DNA of 64,000 bases, taken from NCBI RefSeq assembly GCF_001578105.1, contig NZ_CP014275.1, positions 2,108,001-2,172,000 of the forward strand, given 5' to 3'. Numbering within the stretch: position 1 is the first letter of the stretch; each line of letters opens with the position of its first letter. Source of the DNA: Martelella sp. AD-3. Lineage in GTDB: Bacteria > Pseudomonadota > Alphaproteobacteria > Rhizobiales > Rhizobiaceae. Both the position numbers and the translations under genes were made by a program. Under the pieces are notes generated by a model. The model had not been told where the DNA came from and did no database searches. It saw nothing but the letters and a program-made list of their open reading frames with translations. Positions 1 to 10,500 of this stretch are shown piece by piece.

Positions 1-1269
1 GGCATCCGCGTTGATGGCGATGCGGCCGTCCGGGGCTGCGATCACGGTATCCGCGCCCTTGTAGAGCATCACGGCATTGGCGCGTTCGGCGGCGCGCTTC
101 GCCTTTTCCGGCTTGCCGATATCCTCGTCGGCGGCGATGTCCGGAAAGAGCCGCGCGAACTCGCCCTCATGCGGCGTCAGCACGCAATGCGGATCGGCGC
201 CCGATAACAGCGCGAACAAGGCATCGGGCTCTTCGGCAAAGGATGATATCCCGTCGGCGTCCAGCACCAGCGGCCGGGCAGCCAAGGCCGAGACGAAGGC
301 TCGCGCCTTTTCTCCGATACCGAAACCCGGCCCGAGCACAAAAGCGGAAAGGCGGCTGTCCTCAAGCCAATGCGCAAGCTCCGCGGCATCGCCGATTGTC
401 TTAACCATCACGGCCGTCACCTGCGTCGCAACCACCATCGCCGCATTCGGCGGCACGGCAAGCGTCACCAGCCCTGCCCCGATCCTGAGCCCTGCCGTGG
501 CCGAAAGCCGCGCCGCGCCCGTGGCCGACGGCCCGCCGCTGAAGACGCCGAGATGGCCGCGTTTGAACTTGTGCGATGAAGCCGCGGGCGCGGGCAGCGC
601 GCCTGCGAACAGATCCGGTCCGTTGAGATGATGGGCCTCGCCCGCCTCTTCAAGAATGCGCTGCGGTATGCCGATGTCGAAAACCGCCAGTCTGCCGCAA
701 TGCTCCCGCCCCGGCAGCAGGTAGTGACCCGGCTTCGCCCGCATGAAGGTGACCGTGTGGTCAGCCCTGAAGGCGGTGCCCATAACCTTGCCGGTCAGTC
801 CGCTGATGCCGGACGGCAGGTCGACGGCGATCACGGGTACCGCCGCTTCGCTCACCTCACGGGTCAGGGTGCAGAGCGCACCGGAAAGCGGGCGCTGCAG
901 TCCGGCTCCGAAGAGGGCGTCAATGATCACCGCGCCGGCGGTTGGCCGGTACTGTTCCAGCGGCCTGCCGTCCAGGCTGCAGGCCTGAAAGGCGCGTCGG
1001 GCGTCGCCCTTCAGATTTTCCGGATCGCCCAGATGAAAAAGCGCGACCGCGACGCCCGCCTGTTTCAGCGCCTCTGCCGCGACATAGCCGTCGCCGCCGT
1101 TATTGCCCGGGCCGCAGAAGACATCTGCTCTCAGGGCCTCGGGATAAAGCCGCAGAAAGGCGGCGGCGACCGCGCGGCCGGCCTTGACCATCAGCCCGTA
1201 GCTGTCGATGCCGCTATCGGCCGCGAGACGGTCGGCGCGCCCCATCTCTGCCGGTGTCAGGAGAAGCAT
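1..1269 (-). CDS. nnr: Bifunctional NAD(P)H-hydrate repair enzyme (epimerase + ADP-dependent dehydratase), C-terminus cut by window edge
   Basis: Repairs hydrated NADH/NADPH: the N-terminal YjeF domain epimerises R to S hydrates and the C-terminal ribokinase-like domain dehydrates the S form using ADP. Translating the minus strand gives 423 codons with no stop. The N-terminal domain shows GPGNNGGDGY at about residues 53-62, its nucleotide-binding signature; the C-terminal domain begins near KFKRGHLGVFSGGPSATGAA, matching the conserved entry of the dehydratase fold. I chose the ATG at 1269 because GGAGG lies 8 nt upstream; an in-frame ATG at 1284 lacks such a site. The gene runs off the left edge, so the last part of the dehydratase is not visible. 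It is divergent from glnB. Confidence 0.93.
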   Translation of the reverse strand, partial: MLLLTPAEMGRADRLAADSGIDSYGLMVKAGRAVAAAFLRLYPEALRADVFCGPGNNGGDGYVAAEALKQAGVAVALFHLGDPENLKGDARRAFQACSLDGRPLEQYRPTAGAVIIDALFGAGLQRPLSGALCTLTREVSEAAVPVIAVDLPSGISGLTGKVMGTAFRADHTVTFMRAKPGHYLLPGREHCGRLAVFDIGIPQRILEEAGEAHHLNGPDLFAGALPAPAASSHKFKRGHLGVFSGGPSATGAARLSATAGLRIGAGLVTLAVPPNAAMVVATQVTAVMVKTIGDAAELAHWLEDSRLSAFVLGPGFGIGEKARAFVSALAARPLVLDADGISSFAEEPDALFALLSGADPHCVLTPHEGEFARLFPDIAADEDIGKPEKAKRAAERANAVMLYKGADTVIAAPDGRIAINADA

Positions 1270-1964
<695 letters not shown>

Positions 1965-2037
1965 TCCATCCCTCCGCTTTCCATCCGGAAAGACGGGGAA
2001 TCCCTATCGTCATCTTCTTATGCAAGGAAAACGTTAA

Positions 2038-3447
2038 ATGACGACAGCTGCTGAAATTATGAAACAAATCAAAGACAACGACGTCAAATTCGTCGATCTG
2101 CGCTTTACCGATCCCAAGGGCAAGCTGCAGCACGTGACGATGGACGTTTCGGCTGTCGATGAAGACATGTTCGCCGACGGCATTATGTTCGACGGTTCGT
2201 CGATCGCCGGCTGGAAGGCCATCAACGAGTCGGACATGGTCCTCATGCCCGATACCGAGACGGCTCATATGGACCCCTTCTTCGCACAGTCCACCATGGC
2301 TGTTTTCTGCGACGTTCTCGAGCCGCTTTCCGGCGAAGCCTATAACCGCGACCCGCGCGGCACGGCCAAGAAGGCCGAAGCCTATCTGAAATCGACCGGC
2401 ATCGGCGACACCACCTTCTTCGGCCCCGAGCCCGAATTCTTCGTCTTCGACGACGTCCGCTTCTCCGCCGAACCCTACAATACCGGCTTCCAGCTCGACA
2501 GCACCGAACTGCCGTCGAACGCCTATACCGAATACGAAACCGGCAATATGGGCCACCGTCCGCGCACCAAGGGCGGCTATTTCCCGGTTCCGCCGGTCGA
2601 CAGCGTCCAGGACATGCGTTCGGAAATGCTGACGGTCCTCGCCGAAATGGGCATCACCGTCGAGAAGCATCACCACGAAGTGGCCTCGGCCCAGCACGAG
2701 CTGTGCATGGTCTTCGACACGCTGACCCGCATGGCCGACAAGACCCAGATCTACAAGTACGGCGTCCACCAGGTTGCCCATGCCTATGGCAAGACCGCGA
2801 CCTTCATGCCGAAGCCGGTCTATGGCGACAACGGCTCGGGCATGCACGTGCACCAGTCGATCTGGAAGGACGGCAAGCCGACCTTCGCCGGCGACGAATA
2901 TGCCGGCCTGTCGGAAACCTGCCTCTATTACATCGGCGGCATCATCAAGCACGCCAAGGCCATCAACGCCTTCACCAACCCGCTGACCAACTCCTACAAG
3001 CGTCTGGTCCCGGGCTTCGAGGCTCCGGTTCTGCTCGCCTATTCGGCCCGCAACCGTTCGGCCTCCTGCCGCATTCCGTTCGGCTCCTCGCCGAAGGCCA
3101 AGCGCGTTGAGGTTCGCTTCCCCGATCCGGGCGCCAACCCCTACCTCGCCTTCGCGGCCCTGATGATGGCCGGCCTCGACGGCATCAAGAACAAGCTGCA
3201 CCCCGGCGACGCCATGGACAAGGATCTCTACGACCTGCCCAAGGAAGAGCTGAAGGAAATCCCGACGGTTGCCGGCTCCCTGCGCGAAGCGCTCGAGAGC
3301 CTCGATGCCGACCGCGCCTTCCTGACGGCCGGCGGCGTGTTCGACGACGACCAGATCGACGCCTATATCGACCTGAAGATGGAAGAAGTGCTGCGGTTCG
3401 AAATGTCGCCGCACCCGGTCGAATTCGACATGTACTATTCGGTCTGA
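2038..3447 (+). CDS. glnA: Glutamine synthetase type I (GSI-beta)
   Basis: ATP-dependent ligation of ammonia to glutamate, the main ammonium assimilation step; the enzyme is a cytoplasmic dodecamer. The 469-residue protein has the usual GSI length. The N-terminal beta-grasp contains FDGSSIAGW, the catalytic part [11 protein letters not shown] and [10 protein letters not shown], and the adenylylation loop DKDLYDLP places the regulatory tyrosine at residue 398. AAGGA lies about 10 nt before the ATG. It is the second gene of a glnB-glnA unit and is followed by a strong terminator. Control is probably dual: transcription from the sigma-54 promoter ahead of glnB, and reversible adenylylation at Tyr398. 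Confidence 0.98.
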   Translation: MTTAAEIMKQIKDNDVKFVDLRFTDPKGKLQHVTMDVSAVDEDMFADGIMFDGSSIAGWKAINESDMVLMPDTETAHMDPFFAQSTMAVFCDVLEPLSGEAYNRDPRGTAKKAEAYLKSTGIGDTTFFGPEPEFFVFDDVRFSAEPYNTGFQLDSTELPSNAYTEYETGNMGHRPRTKGGYFPVPPVDSVQDMRSEMLTVLAEMGITVEKHHHEVASAQHELCMVFDTLTRMADKTQIYKYGVHQVAHAYGKTATFMPKPVYGDNGSGMHVHQSIWKDGKPTFAGDEYAGLSETCLYYIGGIIKHAKAINAFTNPLTNSYKRLVPGFEAPVLLAYSARNRSASCRIPFGSSPKAKRVEVRFPDPGANPYLAFAALMMAGLDGIKNKLHPGDAMDKDLYDLPKEELKEIPTVAGSLREALESLDADRAFLTAGGVFDDDQIDAYIDLKMEEVLRFEMSPHPVEFDMYYSV

Positions 3448-3480
3448 TTTCAGCCCGGGCAGTCTTTAAGACAGCTCAAG

Positions 3481-3513
3481 ACCGGTCGCCCTTTGGCGAC
3501 CGGTTTTCTTTTT
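3481..3513 (+). terminator. Rho-independent terminator of glnBA
   Basis: A perfect 10-bp stem ACCGGTCGCC / GGCGACCGGT with a CTTT loop, followed by TTTCTTTTT. It starts 33 nt after the glnA stop codon. Confidence 0.92.
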
Positions 3514-3599
3514 GTTTTCAAGAGCTTTTGCGGCAAATCCGATGCGCCTCTTGCAGTCTCCGTGGTGCGTTTCCATATAGTATTCGAAAGGAAATGCTC

Positions 3600-3929
3600 A
3601 TGAAGATACGCGAAGCGAAATACAATATCGGCGATATCGTCCGTCATCGTACGCTTCCCTTTCGGGGCGTCATATTCGATGTAGACGCGGAATTCTCCCG
3701 CACCGATGACTGGTATAATTCCATTCCGCCGGAAATCCGGCCTGACAAGGATCAGCCTTTCTATCATCTCGTCGCCGAAAACGACGAGAAGGGCTATGTG
3801 GCCTATGTCTCGGAAGGCAATCTCGAACATGATCTGAGCGGCGAACCGTTGCGCAACCCGCAGATCGGCGAGATCTTCACCGTCACGGACAATGGCCAGC
3901 TTGCACCGCGTTACGCAGTCTCCCACTGA
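3600..3929 (+). CDS. hspQ: Heat shock protein HspQ (YccV/hemimethylated-DNA-binding family)
   Basis: A 109-residue member of the HspQ/YccV family, a small beta-barrel protein that in E. coli binds hemimethylated DNA and acts as a specificity factor for Lon protease. The core features are visible: IGDIVRHRTLPFRGVIFDVD near the start, DQPFYHLV in the middle and YVSEGNL afterwards. I took the ATG at 3600, where AAAGG lies 8 nt upstream; the ATG at 3594 would leave only 2 nt. The gene stands alone between two terminators. Its in vivo role in this organism is inferred from the family. Confidence 0.9.
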   Translation: MKIREAKYNIGDIVRHRTLPFRGVIFDVDAEFSRTDDWYNSIPPEIRPDKDQPFYHLVAENDEKGYVAYVSEGNLEHDLSGEPLRNPQIGEIFTVTDNGQLAPRYAVSH

Positions 3930-3956
3930 TGCGACGCGGGCGATGCCCTCTACATG

Positions 3957-3997
3957 AAAAGGCCCGGTTGCCATGAGGCAACCGGGCCTTTCTTTTT
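3957..3997. terminator. Bidirectional terminator between hspQ and the IalB-like gene
   Basis: A 12-bp stem GGCCCGGTTGCC / GGCAACCGGGCC with an ATGA loop, flanked by AAAA on the left and TTTCTTTTT on the right. It can therefore end transcription from both convergent neighbours. Confidence 0.92.
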
Positions 3998-4013
3998 GTA
4001 CGGATCTGCCGGA

Positions 4014-4667
4014 TCAGTTGCCGCCGGTGGCGCTCTGCTGGGCTTCCTCGATCTTCTTGCGGCGGTCGACAGCCATCTTCTTGATCGATTCATCCAGATT
4101 GCGCTGGCTCTCGACGAGATCGGGCTGGCTGATCGGATCGCCGTCAAAGGCGGCGGTGAAGCCGCTGAGGGTCACGTCGACCGGGTTCGGCTGCTGACGG
4201 ACGTTGACGGAGGTGAAGGTGACCTTGCCGCCGCGCTTCATGGCGTTGACCAGCGTGTCGGTCAGCGGCGCCTGGGCGATGCACTGCTCGTTGGTGCACA
4301 GCGCATAGTCGACCCGCTGCGGGTTGGCATTGTCGATCTGCATGGTCACGCCGGCCGGGATCACGCGGAAAGTCGGCACGGTGATCTGCAGCATCGGCTG
4401 GCCGTTGCCGCCCTGGGGCGTGATCAGGCCGACGGCGGTGAGAACCTGGCCGTTTTCGGCGCGGGCATAGTTCTGGACGATGCAGACATTGGCCTGACCA
4501 TTGTCGTTACAGGTCTTGAACCAGCCCTGCGTGGGCAATCCGTTGCCCTGCTGGGCCGCCTGCTGGGCTGGCTGCTGGTCCTGGGCCGAAGCGCCGCCGG
4601 CGGAGATGCCGGCAATCGTGAAAGCGCAAACCGCGACATGCTTCAAAAATCTGGCGCGTGAAAGCAT
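4014..4667 (-). CDS. Invasion-associated locus B (IalB) family secreted protein
   Basis: A 217-residue exported protein. Residues 1-28 form a signal peptide (basic start, hydrophobic core, cleavage after GGASA). A Gln-rich linker and a beta-rich domain follow, with paired cysteines (TCNDNGQANVC and CTNEQC) that probably form disulfides in the periplasm. The family is named after Bartonella IalB and is widespread in rhizobia; its molecular role is not established. The ATG at 4667 is preceded by AGGAGAG about 8 nt upstream. It is transcribed divergently from the binding protein at 4923, with about 255 nt between them. Confidence 0.88.
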   Translation of the reverse strand: MLSRARFLKHVAVCAFTIAGISAGGASAQDQQPAQQAAQQGNGLPTQGWFKTCNDNGQANVCIVQNYARAENGQVLTAVGLITPQGGNGQPMLQITVPTFRVIPAGVTMQIDNANPQRVDYALCTNEQCIAQAPLTDTLVNAMKRGGKVTFTSVNVRQQPNPVDVTLSGFTAAFDGDPISQPDLVESQRNLDESIKKMAVDRRKKIEEAQQSATGGN

Positions 4668-4922
4668 GAAATTTCTCTCCTGGTTCGTCTGCATGAGGTC
4701 AATGGTGCTGGAACCTGCATGCCTAATGTTACCGAAATGCGGCAGACCATCCCTCATTCGGGCCTCAACCGCCAGTGTTTCCCCTGATATCGTCACATTG
4801 GTTCGTGTTCCACCCCCGAAAACGTCTAAATTGCCGCGAGACGGCAGAATCCCGCCCGTATTTCGCAAGGCGCGGCGCCCATGCTAGTCTCGGGCATCAA
4901 AGGATCAAGACAGGACGAATCG

Positions 4923-6740
4923 ATGCGCATCATTGTTCCTCTCCTCTTTTCCGTGGCATGGGCGGGTGCGGCCGCCGCCGATCCGCTCTATGGCATCGCC
5001 ATGCACGGCGACCCGGCGCTTTCGCCGGACTACGAGCATTTCAGCTACGTCAATCCCGATGTCAAGAAGGGCGGCGAGATCACCTATGGCGTGGTCGGGT
5101 CCTTCGATGCGCTCAACCCCTTCGTGCTGAAGGGCATGCGCTCATCCGCCCGCGGCCTGTGGGAGGAGGAGTTCGGCCATCTCGTCTACGAGCCGCTGAT
5201 GAAGCGCTCGCGCGACGAACCCTTCACCCTTTACGGCCTTCTTGCCGAAACCGCCGAATGGGACGCGGAGCGCAGCTATATCCAGTTCAACATGGACCCG
5301 CGCGCAAGATGGGCGGACGGCGCGCCGGTGACGCCCGAGGACGTGATGTTCACCTTCAACCTTCTGAAGGAGAAGGGCCGCCCGCCCTATAACCGCCGCC
5401 TCGATCTCGTCGACAGCATGGAAAAGGTCGGCGAGCGCGGCGTGCGCTTCACCTTCAACGACAAGGCCAACCGGGAAACGCCGCTGATCTTCGCGCTGAT
5501 GCCGGTCTTCCCCGCCCATGCGCTGGATCCCGAAACCTTCGATACGGACACGATGGCCATGCCGCTCGGCTCCGGCCCCTACAAGATCGATCGCGTCGAG
5601 CCCGGCCAGAGGATCGTCTACGCCCGCCGGGACGATTACTGGGGCAAGGACCTGCCCTCGATGGTCGGCTTTGCCAATTACGACAGGATCACCGTCGACT
5701 ACTACCTGCAGAGTTCGACCCTGTTCGAGGCGTTCAAGAAGGGCGCGGTCGACGTTTATCCCGACGATGATCCGAGCCACTGGGACCGGGCCTATGATTT
5801 TCCCGCCGCCAATGACGGCCAGGTGATCAAGGATACGTTTTCGCCCGAGACGCCGACGGGCATGATGGGCTTCGTCTTCAACACGCGGAGACCGAAATTC
5901 GAGGATGCGCGGGTGCGCGAGGCGCTGTCGAACGTGTTCGATTTCCAGTGGGTCAACCGCACGCTCTTCGACAACGCCTATCAGCGCACCGAGAGCTACT
6001 GGCAGAACTCCGCGCTCGGCGCCTATGGCAATCCGGCAAGCGAGACCGAGCGCGAATTGCTGGGCGACGCGATCGACGTGATCGATCCGGAAATCCTTGC
6101 CGGCGACTACGCCATGCCGGTCACCGACGGCTCCGGTTCCGATCGCAGGGTTCTGGGCGCGGCCGTGCGTCTTCTGGCGGAAGCCGGATACAGGATCGAT
6201 GGCGGCAAGATGATCGGGCGGGACGGCAACCAGCTTGCCTTCGAGGTGATGACCACAAATTCGGCCCAGGAGAAACTGGCGCTCGCCTACCAGCATTCGC
6301 TGAACCTGATCGGCGTTGCGATGACCATCCGCACCGTGGATGACGCTCAGTACCAGAAGCGGCTCAACACCTTCGATTACGACATGATCGTGCTGGTGGC
6401 GCCCGGCTTCTATTTCACCTCGTCGCTCTCTCCGGGCGCCGAGCAGGTCTGGCGCTGGGAATCGCGCTCGCGCGACATCGAAGGCACGTTCAACTTCGCC
6501 GGCGTGGCAAGCAGCGATATCGACCGTATGATCAACGATATGCTGGAGGCGCGCTCGACCGAGCATTTCACCGATTCCGTGCGCGCCCTTGACCGGCTGC
6601 TCGTCAACGGCCACTACATGCTCCCGCTCTATCACCGGGACGGCCAGTGGGTGGCGCGCTGGAACGATATCGTGCCGCCAGAGGAAACGCCGATCTATGG
6701 CTATCAGCTGCCCACCTGGTGGGATGCGTCCGCGCAGTGA
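4923..6740 (+). CDS. ABC transporter substrate-binding protein, family 5 (peptide/YejA type)
   Basis: A 605-residue periplasmic binding protein of the SBP_bac_5 class, which captures oligopeptides or related solutes for an ABC importer. Residues 1-19 are a signal peptide ending in GAAAA. The mature protein has family hallmarks: an early SPDYEHFSYVNPDVKKGG segment, WADGAPVTPEDVMFTF (the SBP_bac_5 signature area) and GSGPYKID. The opening ADPLYGIAMHGDPAL resembles YejA-like proteins. The ATG at 4923 has AGGA about 9 nt upstream. No permease or ATPase gene lies next to it, so it is either an orphan subunit or works with a transporter encoded elsewhere. The substrate is not known. Confidence 0.88.
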   Translation: MRIIVPLLFSVAWAGAAAADPLYGIAMHGDPALSPDYEHFSYVNPDVKKGGEITYGVVGSFDALNPFVLKGMRSSARGLWEEEFGHLVYEPLMKRSRDEPFTLYGLLAETAEWDAERSYIQFNMDPRARWADGAPVTPEDVMFTFNLLKEKGRPPYNRRLDLVDSMEKVGERGVRFTFNDKANRETPLIFALMPVFPAHALDPETFDTDTMAMPLGSGPYKIDRVEPGQRIVYARRDDYWGKDLPSMVGFANYDRITVDYYLQSSTLFEAFKKGAVDVYPDDDPSHWDRAYDFPAANDGQVIKDTFSPETPTGMMGFVFNTRRPKFEDARVREALSNVFDFQWVNRTLFDNAYQRTESYWQNSALGAYGNPASETERELLGDAIDVIDPEILAGDYAMPVTDGSGSDRRVLGAAVRLLAEAGYRIDGGKMIGRDGNQLAFEVMTTNSAQEKLALAYQHSLNLIGVAMTIRTVDDAQYQKRLNTFDYDMIVLVAPGFYFTSSLSPGAEQVWRWESRSRDIEGTFNFAGVASSDIDRMINDMLEARSTEHFTDSVRALDRLLVNGHYMLPLYHRDGQWVARWNDIVPPEETPIYGYQLPTWWDASAQ

Positions 6741-6770
6741 GGCGTTTTCTTGAGGTCGGTTTCTCTCCTG

Positions 6771-6865
6771 CGTCATGCTCGAGCTCGACCCGGGTAGCCC
6801 GGCGGCGAGGAGATGGTAGCATGGCCCCTCGGCACAAGCCCGCGGGGTGACACGAAGAATGATCT
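6771..6865. repeat. Diverged RIME-like intergenic palindromic repeat
   Basis: Between two genes lies a GC-rich stretch whose ends are imperfect inverted copies: TCATGCTCGAGCTCGACCCG at 6773-6792 pairs loosely with the complement of the CCCCTCGGCACAAGCCCGCG block near 6825-6844, followed by GTGACAC. This arrangement resembles the intergenic palindromic elements common in rhizobial genomes. The arms are too diverged to be sure. Confidence 0.45.
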
Positions 6866-6916
6866 GGCGTTGGCGGCAAGCTGCGCCCAATGCCCGTATT
6901 CAAGGAAAGGAACGGC

Positions 6917-7588
6917 ATGAACACCGTAACCGTCGACGCCGTCATCGATGTCGTCTGCCCGTGGTGCTATCTCGGCAAGGCCCGTCTCGACCGCGCCATC
7001 TCCGCGCTCGAGGGCGATGTCGAAGTGGTCGTGCAGTGGCGTCCCTTCGAGCTTGATTCGACCATTCCGCCGGAAGGCGTCGACAATCAGGCGATGCTCG
7101 CCGAAAAGCTCGGCAGTCCGATCCGCCGCGACGAGATGCACCAACAGCTCACGAATCTTGGCCGCGAGGAAGGCATCACCTTCAACTTCGACCGCATCCT
7201 GATCCGGCCGAACACGCTCGATGCGCACCGGCTGCTGCTGTGGGCCCACACGGAGAGCATCGCCATGCAGAACGTGGTGGTCGACCGGCTCTACAAGGCC
7301 AATTTCGAGGAGGGACGCAATCTCGGCGACCACGCGGTGCTTGCCGATATCGCCGCGGAATGCGGCATGGACCGCGAGATGGTCGCGCGGCTTCTTGCCA
7401 GCGACGCCGACATCGAAGTGGTGCGCAACGAGATCGCCAATGCCGAGAAGATGGGCGTGACCGGCGTGCCCTTCTTCATCCTGAACCAGAAATACGCGCT
7501 GAGCGGCGCCCAGCCCGTCGAGGTGCTGCAGAACGCGCTGCAGCAACTGGCGACAGGCGACATCGGCAATGGAGACGGAGCCGCTTAG
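6917..7588 (+). CDS. DsbA-family (FrnE-like) oxidoreductase
   Basis: A 223-residue thioredoxin-fold protein with a CPWC active site at residues 14-17 and an inserted helical domain, matching the FrnE/HCCA-isomerase branch of DsbA proteins. The cis-proline region is visible as GVTGVPFFI near residues 178-186. No signal peptide is present, so it is probably cytoplasmic. The likely role is a dithiol oxidoreductase; FrnE homologues have been linked to oxidative stress tolerance, but the partner here is unknown. The ATG at 6917 sits behind AAGGAAAGGAA. Its stop codon overlaps the mfd stop by 4 nt, tail to tail. Confidence 0.87.
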   Translation: MNTVTVDAVIDVVCPWCYLGKARLDRAISALEGDVEVVVQWRPFELDSTIPPEGVDNQAMLAEKLGSPIRRDEMHQQLTNLGREEGITFNFDRILIRPNTLDAHRLLLWAHTESIAMQNVVVDRLYKANFEEGRNLGDHAVLADIAAECGMDREMVARLLASDADIEVVRNEIANAEKMGVTGVPFFILNQKYALSGAQPVEVLQNALQQLATGDIGNGDGAA

Positions 7589-10500
7589 CCGGCTTCGGCA
7601 ATCTTCGAAAGCTTGTTCATGATGATCGCGGCCTGGCCGAGGCGCTTGTCCGGCGTCGGCAGGTCGCGGTTGAAAAACACGCTCTGGTCCGGCCTGATCT
7701 TCGCCGAGACGCTCTGCTCGGCGATGAACTGGACAAGGCCCGCCGGGTTCGGGAACTCCTTGTTGCGGAAGGTGACGACGATGCCCTTCGGACCGGCATC
7801 GAGCTTTTCGACATTCGCCGTGCGGCAGAGCGACTTGATGAACACCACCTTCAGGAGTGACTGCACCGCCTCCGGCATCGGCCCGAACCGGTCGATCAAC
7901 TCGGCGCCGAAAGCGTCGATATCGCCGGCATCGGTCAATTCGCCAAGACGGCGGTAGAGCGCCATCCTGAGATTGAGGTCCGGCACGTAGCTTTCCGGGA
8001 TCATCACCGACGTTCCGAGCCCGATCTGTGGCGACCAGTCGCTGCCGCCCGCGTCCTCGTCGCCCTTGGCCTCGGCGACCGCTTCTTCCAGCATCTGCTG
8101 GTAAAGCTCGAACCCGACCTCCTTGATGTGGCCGGACTGTTCCTCGCCGAGCAGATTGCCGGCGCCGCGAATATCGAGATCGTGGCTTGCGAGCTGGAAG
8201 CCGGCGCCCAGCGTGTCGAGCGACTGCAGCACCTTCAGCCGCCGCTCGGCGGTATCGGTCAGCCGCTTGTTGGCAGGCAGCGTGAACAGCGCGAAGGCGC
8301 GGATCTTCGAGCGGCCGACGCGGCCGCGCAGCTGGTAAAGCTGGGCCAGGCCGAACATGTCGGCGCGGTGGACGATCAGCGTGTTGGCCGTCGGCACATC
8401 GAGGCCGGATTCCACGATCGTCGTTGACAGCAGCACATCATAGCTGCCGTCATAGAAGGCGTTCATGATGTCCTCGAGCTGGCCCGCCGCCATCTGCCCG
8501 TGGGCAACGGCGACCTTCAGTTCCGGCACTTCGGCCTGCAAAAAGGCCTGAACCTCCTCCAGATCGGAAAGGCGCGGACAGACGTAAAAACTCTGGCCGC
8601 CGCGATAGTGCTCGCGCATCAGGTTCTCGCGGATCACCAGCGGGTCGAAGGGGGAGATGAAGGTCCTGACCGCCATGCGGTCGACCGGCGGCGTGGTGAT
8701 CAGCGAGAGCTCGCGAACGCCGGTCATGGCAAGCTGCAGCGTGCGCGGAATGGGCGTCGCCGAAAGCGTCAGCACATGCACGTCGCTCTTCAGCTCCTTC
8801 AGCCGCTCCTTGTGGCGCACGCCGAAATGCTGCTCCTCGTCGATGATCAGGAGGCCGAGATTGGCGAATTTGATCGTGGTGCCCAGAAGCGCATGGGTGC
8901 CGACCACGACGTCGACCTTGCCCTCGGAAAGGTCTTTCTTGGTCTGGGCCAGTTCCTTGGCGCTGACGAGGCGCGAAGCCTGCGCGACCTTGATCGGCAG
9001 TCCGCGAAAACGTTCGATGAAGGTCTTGTAGTGCTGGCGCGCGAGTAGCGTCGTCGGCACCACTACGGCCACCTGGACGCCGTTCATGGCGGCAAGGAAG
9101 GCTGCGCGCAGGGCCACTTCGGTCTTGCCGAAGCCGACATCGCCGCAGATCAGGCGGTCCATCGGCCGTCCGAGGCCGAGATCGCCGCGCACCGCCTCGA
9201 TGGCGTTATACTGGTCCTCCGTCTCCTCATAGGGGAACCGGGCGGCAAACTCGTCATAAAGCCCCTCGGCGGCCACCAGCGGCGGCGCGGTGCGGGTTGC
9301 CCGCTTGGCGGCGATCGCGATCAGTTCGTCGGCCATGTCGAGAAGCCGCTTCTTCAGCCGCGCCTTCTTCGCCTGCCATGCGCCGCCGCCGAGCCGGTCG
9401 AGCGGCACGTCGGCGGCATCGGAACCGTAGCGCGACAGAAGCTCGATGTTCTCGACCGGCAGGAACAGCTTGGCATCATCGGCATAATGCAGTTCCAGGC
9501 AGTCGCGCGGCGCGCCCGCCGCCTCGATCGTCCTCAGTCCCGTGAACCGCCCGATGCCATGTTCGGCGTGAACGACCAGGGAGCCTTCATCCAGTCCGGA
9601 AACTTCGGTGATGAAGTCGCTGGCTTTCCTGTTCTTTCTGGTCTTGCGGATCAGTCGGTCGCCGAGAATGTCCTGCTCGCCGATCACGTGCAGGTCGCCG
9701 GTCTCGAAGCCGCCCTCGAGGCTCAGGACCGCGCTCGCCGCCTCGCCCTTGGAGAGCCGCTGAAGGTCGGAGAGCGCCTTGATCGGTTTGATCTTGGAAA
9801 GCCCGTGTTCCTTCAGGACCTGCAGCAACCGGTCGAGCGACCCCTCGGACCATCCGGTGATCAGCACCCTGCCGCCCTTCGCGCGCGTGTCGGCAATATG
9901 CCGGACGGCTTCCTCGAACACATTGGCGCGCTCGCCGTCGTCACCCTTGCGCGCCTGCGCGGCAACGGCCCAGCGCGGGCCGGCATGGGCTTCGAGCGCG
10001 ATCACCGGCTTGCCGAGCGATGATGCCTCGTTGAACGGCGAAAGCCGCACGGCCTCGCTTGCTTCGAGACCGGCGGCAAATGCCGTCTCATCGAGATAGA
10101 GCATGTCCGGCGGCACGGGCTTGTAGGGCGCGCCCTGCCCGCCATGGGCGGCGCCCAGATTGGTGCGCCGGGCCTCGTAATAGTCCTCAATCAGGTCAGC
10201 CCGCTCGCTCGCGGCCTCGCGCGCGGCGTGGTCGAAAATGATCCGGAAGCCGGCGAGATAGTCGAACACCGTTTCCAGGCGCTCGTAGAACAGCGGCAGC
10301 CAGTGTTCCATGCCGGCATAGCGGCGGCCTTCCGAAACGGCCTGGTAGAGCGCATCGTCGCGCGTCGAGGCGCCGAAGAGCGACAGGTAGTTCTTGCGGA
10401 ATCGCGCAATGGTCCCGTCGTTCAGCGTTACCTCGCTCATGGCGTTGAGCGTGAAGGCCTTGACCGAGCCGATGGTGCGTTGGGTCGCGGCATCGAAGGC

